A stretch of 41,736 nucleotides of DNA from Thermoanaerobaculaceae bacterium (GCA_025456225.1 JALOLB010000068.1:1-41736); one strand, 5' to 3'. Shown: positions 15,727 through 23,655, counted from the first letter of the stretch. Notes: generated by a model not told the origin, from the letters alone. Translations and numbers: made by a program.

Positions 15727-16337
15727 CGCCCACCTCCCCGTGGCAAGTACTCCGGATACCGCTCGGCCAGCTCGCGCCGCAGCACCGCGCGGGCCTGGAA
15801 GACGTGGTTGCGGACCGTCGCCTCCGTGCAGCCCACGGCCCTGGCCACCTCGGCCGTTGAAAGACCCTCGACCTCGCGGAGCACGAATGCGGCGCGTTGC
15901 GCCGGGGTGAGCCGCTCCGCCAGCTCCCCGAAGATCCGTCGCACCTCGCCCTCGGACACCTGCTCCGGGGCAGTTGGGGCCTCGGAATCGCCCACCAGTC
16001 GCAGGTGCGTCTGGTGCGTGCGATCGCGGCTGTCCCGGGCCCGCAGGAGGTCGATGGCGAGATTGGTTGCGATGCGATACAGCCAGGTTGAAAACGACCA
16101 GGCAGGGTCATACTTGGAGAGGTTCTCCCAGGCTCGGATGAACGCTGCCTGGGCGATGTCCCGGCCCTCCTCGTCGTCACCGAGGATGCGAGCGGCACAG
16201 CGCCGCACCCCTCCCTGGTGACGCCTGACGAGCTCGCCGAACGCCGCCTCATCCCCGGAACGCGCTGCCGCGGCAAGCTCGCGGTCATCGCGCAGCGGGC
16301 CTACCATCGGCCTCGGCAGCAGTCGCAAGAGTCCCAT
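15723..16337 (-). CDS. ECF-type RNA polymerase sigma factor (sigma-E/RpoE-like)
   Basis: 204 residues from ATG 16337, preceded by GGAGG and GGAG. Region 2 includes GDEAAFGELVRRH, RDIAQAAFIRAWENL and FSTWLYRIATNLAIDLLR. Region 4 contains LTPAQRAAFVLREVEGLSTAEVA and an HTH with GCTEATVRNHVFQARAVLRREL. A linker near THQTHLRLVGDSEAPTAPEQ replaces region 3. It heads the entire secretion operon with its anti-sigma factor second, so the machine is probably made in response to envelope cues. The promoter seen upstream is a housekeeping-type TATAAT rather than an obvious ECF-type site. A second ATG at 16307 is possible. Confidence 0.93.
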   Translation of the reverse strand: MGLLRLLPRPMVGPLRDDRELAAAARSGDEAAFGELVRRHQGGVRRCAARILGDDEEGRDIAQAAFIRAWENLSKYDPAWSFSTWLYRIATNLAIDLLRARDSRDRTHQTHLRLVGDSEAPTAPEQVSEGEVRRIFGELAERLTPAQRAAFVLREVEGLSTAEVARAVGCTEATVRNHVFQARAVLRRELAERYPEYLPRGGGR

Positions 16338-16395
16338 CCCAACTCCAACCTCCAGAGCGTATACGGCACCGGCCACGGGGCCGTTGGGGAGGCGA

Positions 16396-16401
16396 ATTAT
16401 A
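16396..16401 (-). promoter_or_regulatory. Consensus -10 (TATAAT) for the sigma-led secretion operon
   Basis: A perfect TATAAT on the minus strand, about 60 nt before the sigma-factor ATG. Instead of a recognisable -35 there is a run of G tracts at 16405-16423 (four runs of three or more G, 3 nt upstream of the hexamer), fitting a G-quadruplex pattern. Confidence 0.65.
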
Positions 16402-16424
16402 GCGCCCCTCCCACCACCCACCCG

Positions 16425-16495
16425 ACCTCAGGTTCTCCGCCCACCCAACCACCCAGACCTCAGGCCTCAGGCCTCAGGAAAGACAGGCCTCAGAT
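16425..16495. repeat. Heptamer array (CAGGCCT-type) with conserved accessory module
   Basis: CCCACCCGACC-type C tracts flank CAGACCT, CAGGCCT, CAGGCCT, CAGG at 16455-16479, followed by the module GAAAGACAGGCCTCAG (16479-16494) and TTCTCCGCCCACCCA. The same order recurs near 18968-19030. It faces the 42-nt repeats at 16557-16682 in inverted orientation. Confidence 0.85.
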
Positions 16496-16556
16496 TCTCC
16501 GCCCACCCAACTACCTGACTTCAGCAAGCAGCGCCCCCACTCACCCCTTCCTGCAG

Positions 16557-16682
16557 TACCTGAGGCCTGAGGCCCGAGGCCTGAGGTCTCTCTTGCAGTA
16601 CCTGAGGCCTGAGGTCTGAGGCCTGAGGCCTCTCTTGCAGTACCTGAGGCCTGAGGTCTGAGGCCTGAGGCCTCTCTTGCAG
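16557..16682. repeat. Three tandem 42-nt repeats, each built from heptamers
   Basis: Starts at 16557, 16599 and 16641, with a fourth partial start at 16683 immediately before waaA. Each unit is TACCTGAGGCCTGAGG, then further AGGCCTG/AGGTCTG-type heptamers, ending CTCTTGCAG. Copies 2 and 3 are nearly identical; copy 1 differs at a few positions. 42 is exactly six heptamers, so the higher-order duplication keeps the 7-bp register. Confidence 0.93.
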
Positions 16683-16690
16683 TACCCGGC

Positions 16691-17956
16691 ATGGCACGCG
16701 CCGCCCTCGGCCTGTATCGAGCTGCAATGGCCCTGGTCCTGCCCCTCGCTGCACCCTGGCTGCTGGCCGCGGACCGGCGCCGCGGCAAGAAGCGCCCGCC
16801 CCTGGCCCAGCGATTGGGCCGCCAGCTCCCTCCGCTACCCCAGGGAGGGATCTGGGTGCAGGCCGTGTCGGTCGGGGAGGTGTCTGTGGCCCGCCTCCTC
16901 CTGGCCGAGCTCCGCCGGCGGCACCCGGAAACCCCCATCGTGCTCTCTGCCACCACTGCCACCGGGCTGAGCCTCGCCACTGGCCAGCAGCAGGCCGACG
17001 TGGTCGTGCCGTTCCCGCTCGACCTGCCGCGGCCGGTGCGCCGCGTGCTCGACGCCGCGAGGCCGCGCCTCGTCGTTCTCGTGGAGACCGAGCTCTGGCC
17101 GGAGATGCTGGCCGGCTGTGGCGAACGCGGGATCCCGGTGGCCATCGTCAACGCCCGGGTGTCCGACCGCTCCTTCCGGGGCTACCGGATGCTCAGGACG
17201 TGGCTCGCCCCGCTCCTGCAGCCGGTGACCCTGGCGCTCGCCCAGGAGCAGCAGGACGCCGAGCGGCTGACGGCCATCGGGCTTCCAACCGGGCGCATCC
17301 AGGTGCTGGGCAACCTCAAGTTCGACGTCGGCCCGCCCAAGACAGCGCCCCAGGTGGTGACCGACGTCCGACGTCTCGCAGGGGAGCGCAGCGTCGTCGT
17401 GGCCGCGTCCACCATGGAGGGTGAGGAGCTGGTCGTGCTCCGCGCGCTCAAGCGCGTGCCCGACCGTGAGCGGCTCCTGCTCCTGCTCGCGCCCCGCCAC
17501 CCCGAGCGCGCCAGCGCGGTACTGGAGATGGCCGCGGCGTCCGGCTTCTCCGCCGAGCGCCGCACCCTGCTGGCCGCGGCCTCGCCCGGCTGCGAGGTAC
17601 TCGTCCTGGATACGGTGGGGGAGCTGGCCGCACTCTTCGAGCTGGCCCAGGTCGCCTTCGTGGGGGGCTCGCTGGTCCCCACCGGCGGCCACAACCCCAT
17701 CGAGCCGGCGCGCTTCGCGGTGCCGGTGCTGACCGGACCGCACGTCCGCAACTTCGCCGCGGTCTACAAGCGGTTCTTCGACGTGGGCGCGGCCCGGATC
17801 GTGCGCAACGAGTCCGACCTGGCCAGCGCCCTCGGCCAGTGGCTGGCCGACCCCGCCACCGCCCGCAGAACGGGAGAGGCGGGGCGCCGGCTCCTCGAGG
17901 CCAACGCCGGTGCCACGGCTCGCACGGTCACCGCCCTGGAGCGATTCCTGGCATGA
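16691..17956 (+). CDS. waaA: 3-deoxy-D-manno-octulosonic acid (Kdo) transferase
   Basis: GT30 glycosyltransferase that transfers Kdo from CMP-Kdo to lipid IVA at the inner membrane. The 421-residue length is normal. An N-terminal hydrophobic anchor (MALVLPLAAPWLL) precedes the catalytic SVGE motif (Glu63). ETELWPEML, the NARVSDRSFRGYR segment, QVLGNLKFD and GGSLVPTGGHNPIEPA are family hallmarks. The ATG at 16691 follows the last 42-nt repeat with no clear ribosome site. The stop overlaps the lpxK ATG (ATGA). Confidence 0.96.
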   Translation: MARAALGLYRAAMALVLPLAAPWLLAADRRRGKKRPPLAQRLGRQLPPLPQGGIWVQAVSVGEVSVARLLLAELRRRHPETPIVLSATTATGLSLATGQQQADVVVPFPLDLPRPVRRVLDAARPRLVVLVETELWPEMLAGCGERGIPVAIVNARVSDRSFRGYRMLRTWLAPLLQPVTLALAQEQQDAERLTAIGLPTGRIQVLGNLKFDVGPPKTAPQVVTDVRRLAGERSVVVAASTMEGEELVVLRALKRVPDRERLLLLLAPRHPERASAVLEMAAASGFSAERRTLLAAASPGCEVLVLDTVGELAALFELAQVAFVGGSLVPTGGHNPIEPARFAVPVLTGPHVRNFAAVYKRFFDVGAARIVRNESDLASALGQWLADPATARRTGEAGRRLLEANAGATARTVTALERFLA

Positions 17957-18948
17957 CCTGGCGGCACACCCTCGCGGCCGAGGCCAGCGGCGTGCTCGAG
18001 CTCGTCAACACCGGCGCCCACCTCCTCTACCGTTGGGGTCTCGCCCGGGTCGAGCGCGCCGCCGTGCCGGTCGTGTCGGTCGGCAATATCGCCTGCGGCG
18101 GCACTGGCAAGACGCCCCTCGTGGCGGCTCTCGCCCGCGAGCTGCAGCGGCTCGGGCACCACCCGGCCATCCTCACCCGGGGCTACCGGAGGCAGCGGAA
18201 GGAGCCCCTGCTGGTGACAGACGACCGCCTGGTGTCGTGGCAGGAGGCCGGCGACGAGCCGGCGCTGCTCGCCCGGGCGCTTCCGACCGTCCCCATCGTC
18301 GTCGACGCCGACCGTGCCCGCGGCGCCACCACCGCGGTGCGGGATGCTGCCGCCAGCCACCTCATCCTCGACGACGGGTTCCAGCACTGGCGCCTCCACC
18401 GCGACGCCGACATCGTCGTCGTCGACGCCCGTGACCCCCTCGCTCACCACGTCCCTCGCCGCGAGCGACCCGCCACCCTGGCCCGTGCCACCGGCGTGGT
18501 GATCAATCGCGTCTCCGACCGCAGCGAGGCGGCGGCCGTAATGGCCTGGCTCGGACCCTGGGCGCCTGACGCGGCCATGATCGCGACCAGGGTTGCGCCG
18601 TCCGCGGTGCACCGGGGCGGCGCGCGCCTTCCGGTCGAGACCCTCGCTGGCCAGAAGGTCGTCGTGATGGCGGGCCTCGGGAATCCGGAGGCGTTCGTCT
18701 CCACCCTGGGCGACCTCGGCGCCGTGGTCGTGGACCTGCGTCTGTTTCCGGATCATCACCGGTACCGCCGGTCCGACGTCGAGGAGGCCCTCCGGACGGC
18801 CCGCCAGGAAGGCGCCACGGTGGTCACCACCGGCAAGGACATCGTCAAGGTGCCAGCGGACCTCGCCGGCGAGCTCGTGTGGATCGAGGTCGAGCTCATC
18901 CCCGTGTTCGGCACCTTCACGGAGCTCCTCCGCCCAGCCCTTGCGTAG
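17953..18948 (+). CDS. lpxK: Tetraacyldisaccharide 4'-kinase
   Basis: LpxK phosphorylates the 4' position of the lipid A disaccharide. The chosen ATG (17953) overlaps the waaA stop and gives 331 residues, typical of the family. The P-loop is seen as SVGNIACGGTGKTP (GGTGKT at 49-54), preceded by a membrane-associating helix. LTRGYRR, the SHLILDDGFQHWRL segment (the DDGFQH motif of LpxK) and FPDHHRY (catalytic or structural His region) follow. An open frame extending upstream to 17839 lies inside waaA and is ignored. Together with waaA and the heptose genes it forms an LPS core and lipid A cluster. Confidence 0.96.
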   Translation: MTWRHTLAAEASGVLELVNTGAHLLYRWGLARVERAAVPVVSVGNIACGGTGKTPLVAALARELQRLGHHPAILTRGYRRQRKEPLLVTDDRLVSWQEAGDEPALLARALPTVPIVVDADRARGATTAVRDAAASHLILDDGFQHWRLHRDADIVVVDARDPLAHHVPRRERPATLARATGVVINRVSDRSEAAAVMAWLGPWAPDAAMIATRVAPSAVHRGGARLPVETLAGQKVVVMAGLGNPEAFVSTLGDLGAVVVDLRLFPDHHRYRRSDVEEALRTARQEGATVVTTGKDIVKVPADLAGELVWIEVELIPVFGTFTELLRPALA

Positions 18949-18967
18949 CTCCGGACCCCCACCCACC

Positions 18968-19145
18968 CAGGCCTCAGGCCTCAGGCCTCAGACCTCAGGA
19001 GAGACAGGCCTCAGGATTCCCACCAACCCACCCACCCGGCCTCAGGCCTCAGCTCACGCTCCCACCCAGTCTTGTCCCGTATGTTCCTGAGGCCTGAGGT
19101 CTGAGGTCTGAGGCCCGAGGCCTGTCTTTCCCGAGGCCTGAGGCC
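18968..19145. repeat. Inverted pair of CAGGCCT/CCTGAGG heptamer arrays
   Basis: Left arm: three CAGGCCT units then CAGACCT (18968-18995), CAGG, and the module GAGACAGGCCTCAGG. Right arm: CCTGAGG, CCTGAGG, TCTGAGG, TCTGAGG, CCCGAGG (19086-19120), then CCTGTCTTTCCCGAGGCCTGAGG in three pieces, the reverse complement of the same module. C tracts (ACCCACCCGG) lie between. The whole 259-bp lpxK-hldA gap is occupied by this element and the hldA promoter. Confidence 0.92.
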
Positions 19146-19195
19146 GGGCGGTTGGGGTGGGCGGAGAACCTGAGGTCCGGGCGGGTGGGAGGGGG

Positions 19196-19201
19196 TAGAA
19201 T
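19196..19201 (+). promoter_or_regulatory. -10 (TAGAAT) for leaderless hldA-like gene, abutting a G-quadruplex motif
   Basis: TAGAAT is followed by six bases and then the GTG start at 19208, so transcription should begin at or next to the start codon. The 17 bp upstream (19179-19195) are G3-C-G3-T-G3-A-G5, a strict G-quadruplex pattern with one-base loops ending exactly at the hexamer. Confidence 0.65.
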
Positions 19202-19207
19202 GCCCCC

Positions 19208-20218
19208 GTGTTGAGCCGGATGCGCTTCCACGAGCTGGTCGCTGCCTTCGCGGGTCGCCGGGTGGTCCTCTACGGCGACCTCGTGCTCGACCGTTTCGTC
19301 CTCGGGGCTCCCAAGCGCATCTCTCGCGAGGCCCCGGTGATCATCCTTCGCTTCGAGGGCCAGCGCGACATTCCCGGCGGCGGCGCCAACGCCCTCGCCA
19401 ACATTGCCGCGCTCGGAGGGATCCCGCTGCCCGTCGGCGTCGTGGGCGATGACGAGCCGGGTCATGCCCTGCTGGCAGCGCTGCGTGAGCGTGGCATCGA
19501 CTTCGGCTCGATCCTCGTCGCACCCGGATTCCGGACCGTCACCAAGGTCCGCGTCCTGGCCGGCGGTCCCGCCTCCCTCCGTCATCAGGTGGCGCGCTAC
19601 GACATCGAGGACCGCCTGGCGACCGGCGATGCGAGGCTGCAACGGATCCTCGAAGCGCTGCGACAGGTCGGCGGGCAGGCGGCCGCAGCAGCCGTGTCCG
19701 ACTACGGCTACGGGGTCGTGTGGCGTGCCGGCCTCAGCACCTTGCGAGCCGCTCTCCCGACCGGCGCCCCGATGATCGTGGACTCCCGTTTCGCCCTCGA
19801 CTCCCTGCTCGGGGTGGACGGCGCAACCCCCAATCTCGAGGAGCTGGCTGCCACCGCCGGACACGAGCTCACCACGGACGAGGAGATCGGTGCGGCCGCC
19901 GAGGCACTCCGCCGCAAGATGGGTTGTCGCTTCCTGGTCGCCACCCGTGGCAGCCACGGCTCCACCCTCGTCGAGGAGGGGCAGCCGCCCCGCCATCTTC
20001 CCGTGTACGGCTCCGACCAGGTGGCCGACGTGACCGGTGCTGGCGACACCGTGCTGGCCACGTTGACCCTTGGCCTGGCAAGCGGTGCCACCCCGACCGA
20101 GGCCGCCGCCCTGGCCAACCTGGCCGGCGGCATTGTCGTCACCAAGCTGGGCACCGCCACCGTGTCACCGACCGAGCTCCACCGCGCCATCGACCTGGCG
20201 CCATTCCTTCATGACTGA
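19208..20218 (+). CDS. hldA: D-glycero-beta-D-manno-heptose-7-phosphate kinase (HldE kinase domain / HldA)
   Basis: PfkB-family sugar kinase of 336 residues making heptose-1,7-bisphosphate for the LPS inner core. GDLVLDRFVLG, the substrate-site region REAPVIILRFEG, the glycine motif PGGGANALANIA and the anion-hole signature DVTGAGDTVLA near residue 280 match the RfaE first domain. In many Gram-negatives this domain is fused to the nucleotidyltransferase; here the partner starts in another frame 7 nt before this stop. The GTG start lies 6 nt after a TAGAAT, suggesting a leaderless mRNA; an internal ATG five codons in is a fallback start. Confidence 0.93.
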   Translation: MLSRMRFHELVAAFAGRRVVLYGDLVLDRFVLGAPKRISREAPVIILRFEGQRDIPGGGANALANIAALGGIPLPVGVVGDDEPGHALLAALRERGIDFGSILVAPGFRTVTKVRVLAGGPASLRHQVARYDIEDRLATGDARLQRILEALRQVGGQAAAAAVSDYGYGVVWRAGLSTLRAALPTGAPMIVDSRFALDSLLGVDGATPNLEELAATAGHELTTDEEIGAAAEALRRKMGCRFLVATRGSHGSTLVEEGQPPRHLPVYGSDQVADVTGAGDTVLATLTLGLASGATPTEAAALANLAGGIVVTKLGTATVSPTELHRAIDLAPFLHD

Positions 20219-20723
20219 CCCGGCTTCCAAGCTGGTGTCACGGGCCCACGCCGCCGATCTGGCCGAGGCGGCGCGCGGGGCAGGTCGAGTCGTGGTTCTG
20301 GCCAACGGAGCATTCGACCTCCTCCACGTCGGCCACGTGCGCTACCTGGCCGCGGCACGGCAGCTCGGGGACCTGCTCATCGTCGCGGTCAACTCGGACG
20401 CCTCGGTGCGCGGCCTCAAGGGGCCCGATCGCCCGATCCTGCCGGAGACGGAGCGCGTGGAGCTGCTCTCGCATCTCGCCTGTGTGGACCGCATCGTGGT
20501 TTTCGACGAACCGACGGTGGCCGAGGTGCTGCGCGCCGTGCGCCCCCAGGTCCACGCCAAGGGCACCGACTACACCCCGGAGACGGTGCCCGAGCGGGCC
20601 ATCGTGGCCGAGTGGGGCGGCCGCACGGCCATCTGCGGCGACCCCAAGGACCACGCCACCACCGACCTGCTCGCCACCATCCGCGACCGGGTTTCCGCCC
20701 ACCCTCCACCCGGTGATCGGTGA
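20211..20723 (+). CDS. hldC: D-beta-D-heptose 1-phosphate nucleotidyltransferase domain protein (HldE C-terminal half / HldC)
   Basis: 170-residue cytidylyltransferase-fold enzyme that activates heptose-1-phosphate with a nucleotide. The signature HxGH is present as HVGH (39-42) in NGAFDLLHVGHVRYL; VNSDASVRGLKGPDRPI and KGTDYTPE are typical of the RfaE second domain. The ATG at 20211 overlaps the kinase gene by 8 nt, so the bifunctional HldE appears as two coupled genes. The final codons and the TGA stop are contributed by the first units of a GGTGATC heptamer array. Confidence 0.93.
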   Translation: MTDPASKLVSRAHAADLAEAARGAGRVVVLANGAFDLLHVGHVRYLAAARQLGDLLIVAVNSDASVRGLKGPDRPILPETERVELLSHLACVDRIVVFDEPTVAEVLRAVRPQVHAKGTDYTPETVPERAIVAEWGGRTAICGDPKDHATTDLLATIRDRVSAHPPPGDR

Positions 20724-20802
20724 TCGGTGATCGGTGAATGGAGGCCACGCTCTCTCCATCCCCCGCCATCCCTCCGAGCACCGATCACCAACCACCGATC
20801 AC
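20712..20802. repeat. Inverted pair of GGTGATC heptamer arrays
   Basis: Left arm: GGTGATC three times then GGTGAAT (20712-20739). Right arm: ACCGATC, ACCAACC, ACCGATC, ACC (20780-20802), the reverse complement family. The arms are about 40 nt apart and can fold into a hairpin between hldC and the heptosyltransferase gene. The left arm supplies the hldC stop codon. Confidence 0.9.
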
Positions 20803-20816
20803 CTGCAGGGTGGGGG

Positions 20817-20822
20817 TAGAAT
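20817..20822 (+). promoter_or_regulatory. -10 (TAGAAT) for leaderless heptosyltransferase gene
   Basis: GGGTGGGGG, then TAGAAT, six bases and the GTG start at 20829: the same spacing as in front of the hldA-like gene. Confidence 0.65.
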
Positions 20823-20828
20823 CCAGCG

Positions 20829-21848
20829 GTGCGCGTCCTCCTCACCCGCCTTTCGGCCCTCGGTGACATCGTCCACACCTGGCCCCTCGCCGAGACGCTG
20901 CGACGCGGCAGACCGGATCTCGAGCTCTTCTGGCTGGTCGAGCGACCGTTCCTGGCCCTGGTCCAGGGCCACCCGGCCGTGAGCGGAGCCATTCCCGTCG
21001 CCACCCGTCGCTGGCGTCGGGCTCCCCTGGCCACCGCCACTCGCCGCGAGGTGGCGGCAACCGTGCGACACCTCCGCAGCCTTGGCTGCGATCTGGCGAT
21101 CGATCCGCAGGGACTCCTCAAGTCGGCGGTGTGGGCCCGTCTCGCGCGAGTCCCCGCCCGGGCCGGGCTCGCGGCGGAGTTTCGGCGGGAGCGCCTCGGG
21201 GGCTCCTTCTACACCTTCACGGTCACGCCGCCCTCCCGGGCCGGCCATGTGGTGGACATCAACCTGGCCCTCGCCGCGGCGGCAGGGCTGGAGCCCGACC
21301 CTGGTGCGATCCCCGACGGCCGGTTCCTCCTCGCCGGTGGCTCGGGCCCGGACCCGGAGCCCGGCAGTGTGGTGCTGCTGCCAGCCACCGGCGGCCCGGG
21401 CAAGGCATGGCCAGCCGAGAGCTTCGCGACGTTGGGGCGTGAGCTGTCCGGGAGCGGAAGGCCGGTCGTGGTGGCCTGGGGTCCCGGTGAGCGGACGCTG
21501 GCCGATGAGATCGCCGCCCGGGGCGGGCCCGGATTGACCGTGGCACCACCCACCACGATTACCGAGCTGGCCCACCTGCTCGCCGGGGCGGCGCTCGTTG
21601 TCGGGGGCGATACCGGCACGGTGCACCTGTCCGCCTCCCTGGGCGTGCCGACGCTGGGCATCTTCCTGGCCACCGACCCCGTGCGCAACGGCCCGCGGGG
21701 CCTGATCACGGCGGTCGTCTCGGCGGCGCGATCCGGTTCCCGTCGGGGCCGCGCCCGCACCGGGGCCGAGGGTGTCGTCGGGGTCGGGGAGGCCCTTGCC
21801 GCGGCGGCGCGCCTGCTGGCCCGGCAGGGCGACAACCCAGTGCAATAG
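20829..21848 (+). CDS. Lipopolysaccharide heptosyltransferase (GT9 family)
   Basis: 339-residue GT-B glycosyltransferase of the WaaC/WaaF/WaaQ family. The N-terminus VRVLLTRLSALGDIVHTWP is the classical start of heptosyltransferase I/II, with the acceptor-side ALGD motif. LAIDPQGLLKSAVWARLA matches the WaaC-like variant, and VVGGDTGTVHLSASLGVPTLGIF is the ADP-heptose-binding C-terminal signature. It probably adds the first heptose to Kdo, judging from similarity to WaaC and position after heptose synthesis genes. The GTG follows a TAGAAT by 6 nt. Confidence 0.9.
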   Translation: MRVLLTRLSALGDIVHTWPLAETLRRGRPDLELFWLVERPFLALVQGHPAVSGAIPVATRRWRRAPLATATRREVAATVRHLRSLGCDLAIDPQGLLKSAVWARLARVPARAGLAAEFRRERLGGSFYTFTVTPPSRAGHVVDINLALAAAAGLEPDPGAIPDGRFLLAGGSGPDPEPGSVVLLPATGGPGKAWPAESFATLGRELSGSGRPVVVAWGPGERTLADEIAARGGPGLTVAPPTTITELAHLLAGAALVVGGDTGTVHLSASLGVPTLGIFLATDPVRNGPRGLITAVVSAARSGSRRGRARTGAEGVVGVGEALAAAARLLARQGDNPVQ

Positions 21849-21886
21849 AGTGTTCCTGCTCACGATGATCGCCCCGTAGAGGGTGG

Positions 21887-21892
21887 TACAAT
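21887..21892 (+). promoter_or_regulatory. Extended -10 (TACAAT) for the pilB-pilR operon
   Basis: GTGGTACAAT includes a TGn element. Start point expected near 21899, giving a ~30 nt leader with GGAAGGGAA before the pilB ATG at 21929. Confidence 0.6.
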
Positions 21893-21928
21893 CGCCTCGC
21901 GGACCGATGCGCAACGGAAGGGAACCGT

Positions 21929-23644
21929 ATGGCCCTCAAGCTTGGTGAGCTTCTTCTCAAGGCCCAGTTGATCAACCAGCAGCAGTTGACCAAGGCGCTG
22001 GACGAGCAGAAGAACACAGGCGGCAAGCTGGGAGAGATCCTCCAGAAGCTCGGCTTCGTCACCGAGGACGACATCATCGAGTGCCTGTCCCACCAGTTCG
22101 GGGTTCCCTCGATCAACCTGCGGCACTTCGAGATCGACTCCAACGTCGCGCGGCTGATCCCCGTCGACCTGGCCCGCAAGTACAACGTCATCCCGGTCAA
22201 CAAGACCGGCGCCACGCTCACCCTGGCCATGACCGACCCCACCAACATCTTCGCCATGGACGAGATCACGTTCATGACCGGCTACCGCGTGGAACCGGTC
22301 GTGGCGTCCGAGGAGGCGATCCGGGAGACCATCGACCGCCACTTCGGGTCCACCCGCGAGGTGGAGCTCAAGAAGGTCATGGAGGACCTGTCGAGCGTCG
22401 ACGAGGCGGCCCTCGAGCTCATGGAGGAGGAGGAGGAGCTCGACACCGCCACCCTGGTGGAGGGCGCCGAGGAAGCGCCGGTGGTGCGCCTGGTCAACAT
22501 CATGCTCACCGACGCGATCAAGCGCGGGGCCTCCGACATCCACGTCGAGCCCTACGAGAAGGCGTTCCGGGTGCGCTACCGCATCGACGGGCTGCTGCGC
22601 GAGGTCATGACGCCCCCTCTCAAGCTGAAGGACGCCGTCACCTCCCGCATCAAGGTGCTGGCCAAGCTCGATATCGCCGAGAAACGGCTGCCCCAGGACG
22701 GTCGCATCCGGCTGAAGGCCAAGGTCGAGGGACGCACCCGCGAGCTCGACTACCGCGTCTCCTCGATTCCGACCGTGCACGGCGAGAAGGTCGTGATGCG
22801 GCTGCTCGACAAGGAGAACCTGCGGCTGGACCTCACCAAGCTGGGGTTCGAGAAGCCCAGCCTGAAGGCCTTCGAGGAGGCCGTCCTGAGGCCGTACGGC
22901 ATGGTCCTGGTCACCGGTCCCACCGGCTCCGGCAAGACCAACACGCTGTACTCGGCCCTGCAGCGGGTCAACACACCCGACACCAACATCATGACGGCCG
23001 AGGACCCCGTGGAGTTCCAGATGGCCGGGGTCAACCAGGTGCAGATGAAGGACGCCATCGGGCTGAACTTCGCCGCGGCCCTGCGCTCCTTCCTCCGCCA
23101 GGACCCCAACATCATCCTGGTCGGCGAGATCCGCGACTTCGAGACGGCCGAGATCGCGATCAAGGCAGCCCTCACCGGCCACCTCGTGCTGTCCACCCTC
23201 CACACCAACGACGCGCCGTCGACCATCTCACGCCTCATGAACATGGGGATCGAGCCGTTCCTCGTGGCAACCTCGGTCAACTGCATCGCCGCCCAGCGCC
23301 TCATCCGGCGGGTCTGCAGCAACTGCAAGGAGGAGCTGGACACGCCGATCCAGGCACTGCTCGCGGTCGGGTTCGCCGAGGCCGAGGCGCACGACATCAA
23401 GCTCTACAAGGGCCGCGGCTGCGACAAGTGCAACAACACCGGGTACAAGGGCCGCACCGCACTGATCGAGGTCATGACCATGAGCGACGACCTGCGCGAG
23501 CTGGTTCTTTCCGGCGCGACCGCCATCGAGCTCCGACGCAAGGCGCGCGAGGAGGGCATGATCACCCTGCGCGAGTCCGGGCTCCACAAGATCCGGGAGG
23601 GGCTCACGACCATCGACGAGGTGGCCAGGGAGACCGTCCTGTAG
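21929..23644 (+). CDS. pilB: Type IV pilus extension ATPase PilB
   Basis: 571-residue motor for pilus assembly. An N-terminal MshEN domain (~1-140, with LGELLLKAQLINQQQLTKAL and GFVTEDDIIECLSHQFGVP) can bind cyclic di-GMP in relatives. A Glu-rich linker (165-182) leads to the motor core: SDIHVEPYEK, Walker A GPTGSGKT (330-337), TAEDPVEF, GEIRDFETAEIA, the LHTNDAPS His box, and zinc-binding CSNC (463-466) with C498 and C501. It starts a pilB-pilT-pilC-pilS-pilR operon. It differs from the GspE paralogue in its longer N-terminal region. Confidence 0.96.
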   Translation: MALKLGELLLKAQLINQQQLTKALDEQKNTGGKLGEILQKLGFVTEDDIIECLSHQFGVPSINLRHFEIDSNVARLIPVDLARKYNVIPVNKTGATLTLAMTDPTNIFAMDEITFMTGYRVEPVVASEEAIRETIDRHFGSTREVELKKVMEDLSSVDEAALELMEEEEELDTATLVEGAEEAPVVRLVNIMLTDAIKRGASDIHVEPYEKAFRVRYRIDGLLREVMTPPLKLKDAVTSRIKVLAKLDIAEKRLPQDGRIRLKAKVEGRTRELDYRVSSIPTVHGEKVVMRLLDKENLRLDLTKLGFEKPSLKAFEEAVLRPYGMVLVTGPTGSGKTNTLYSALQRVNTPDTNIMTAEDPVEFQMAGVNQVQMKDAIGLNFAAALRSFLRQDPNIILVGEIRDFETAEIAIKAALTGHLVLSTLHTNDAPSTISRLMNMGIEPFLVATSVNCIAAQRLIRRVCSNCKEELDTPIQALLAVGFAEAEAHDIKLYKGRGCDKCNNTGYKGRTALIEVMTMSDDLRELVLSGATAIELRRKAREEGMITLRESGLHKIREGLTTIDEVARETVL

Positions 23645-23655
23645 GGGAGACGAGC

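Noticed and set aside
16474-17151. Minus-strand frame with ASGLRPQ-type repeats upstream of and across waaA
   Set aside because: The peptide repeats arise only from reading the CAGGCCT arrays in their stop-free direction; the remainder is antisense to waaA.
21860-23203. 447-codon minus-strand frame opposite pilB
   Set aside because: Antisense shadow of high-GC coding sequence, rich in Asp/Gly/Leu with no domain, no ribosome site and no promoter.
22081-23655. Long plus-strand open frame overlapping pilB in another frame and running into pilT
   Set aside because: It is Arg/Pro/His-rich and shadows pilB codon composition. pilB has full domain signatures; only the part from 23656 (pilT) is real.
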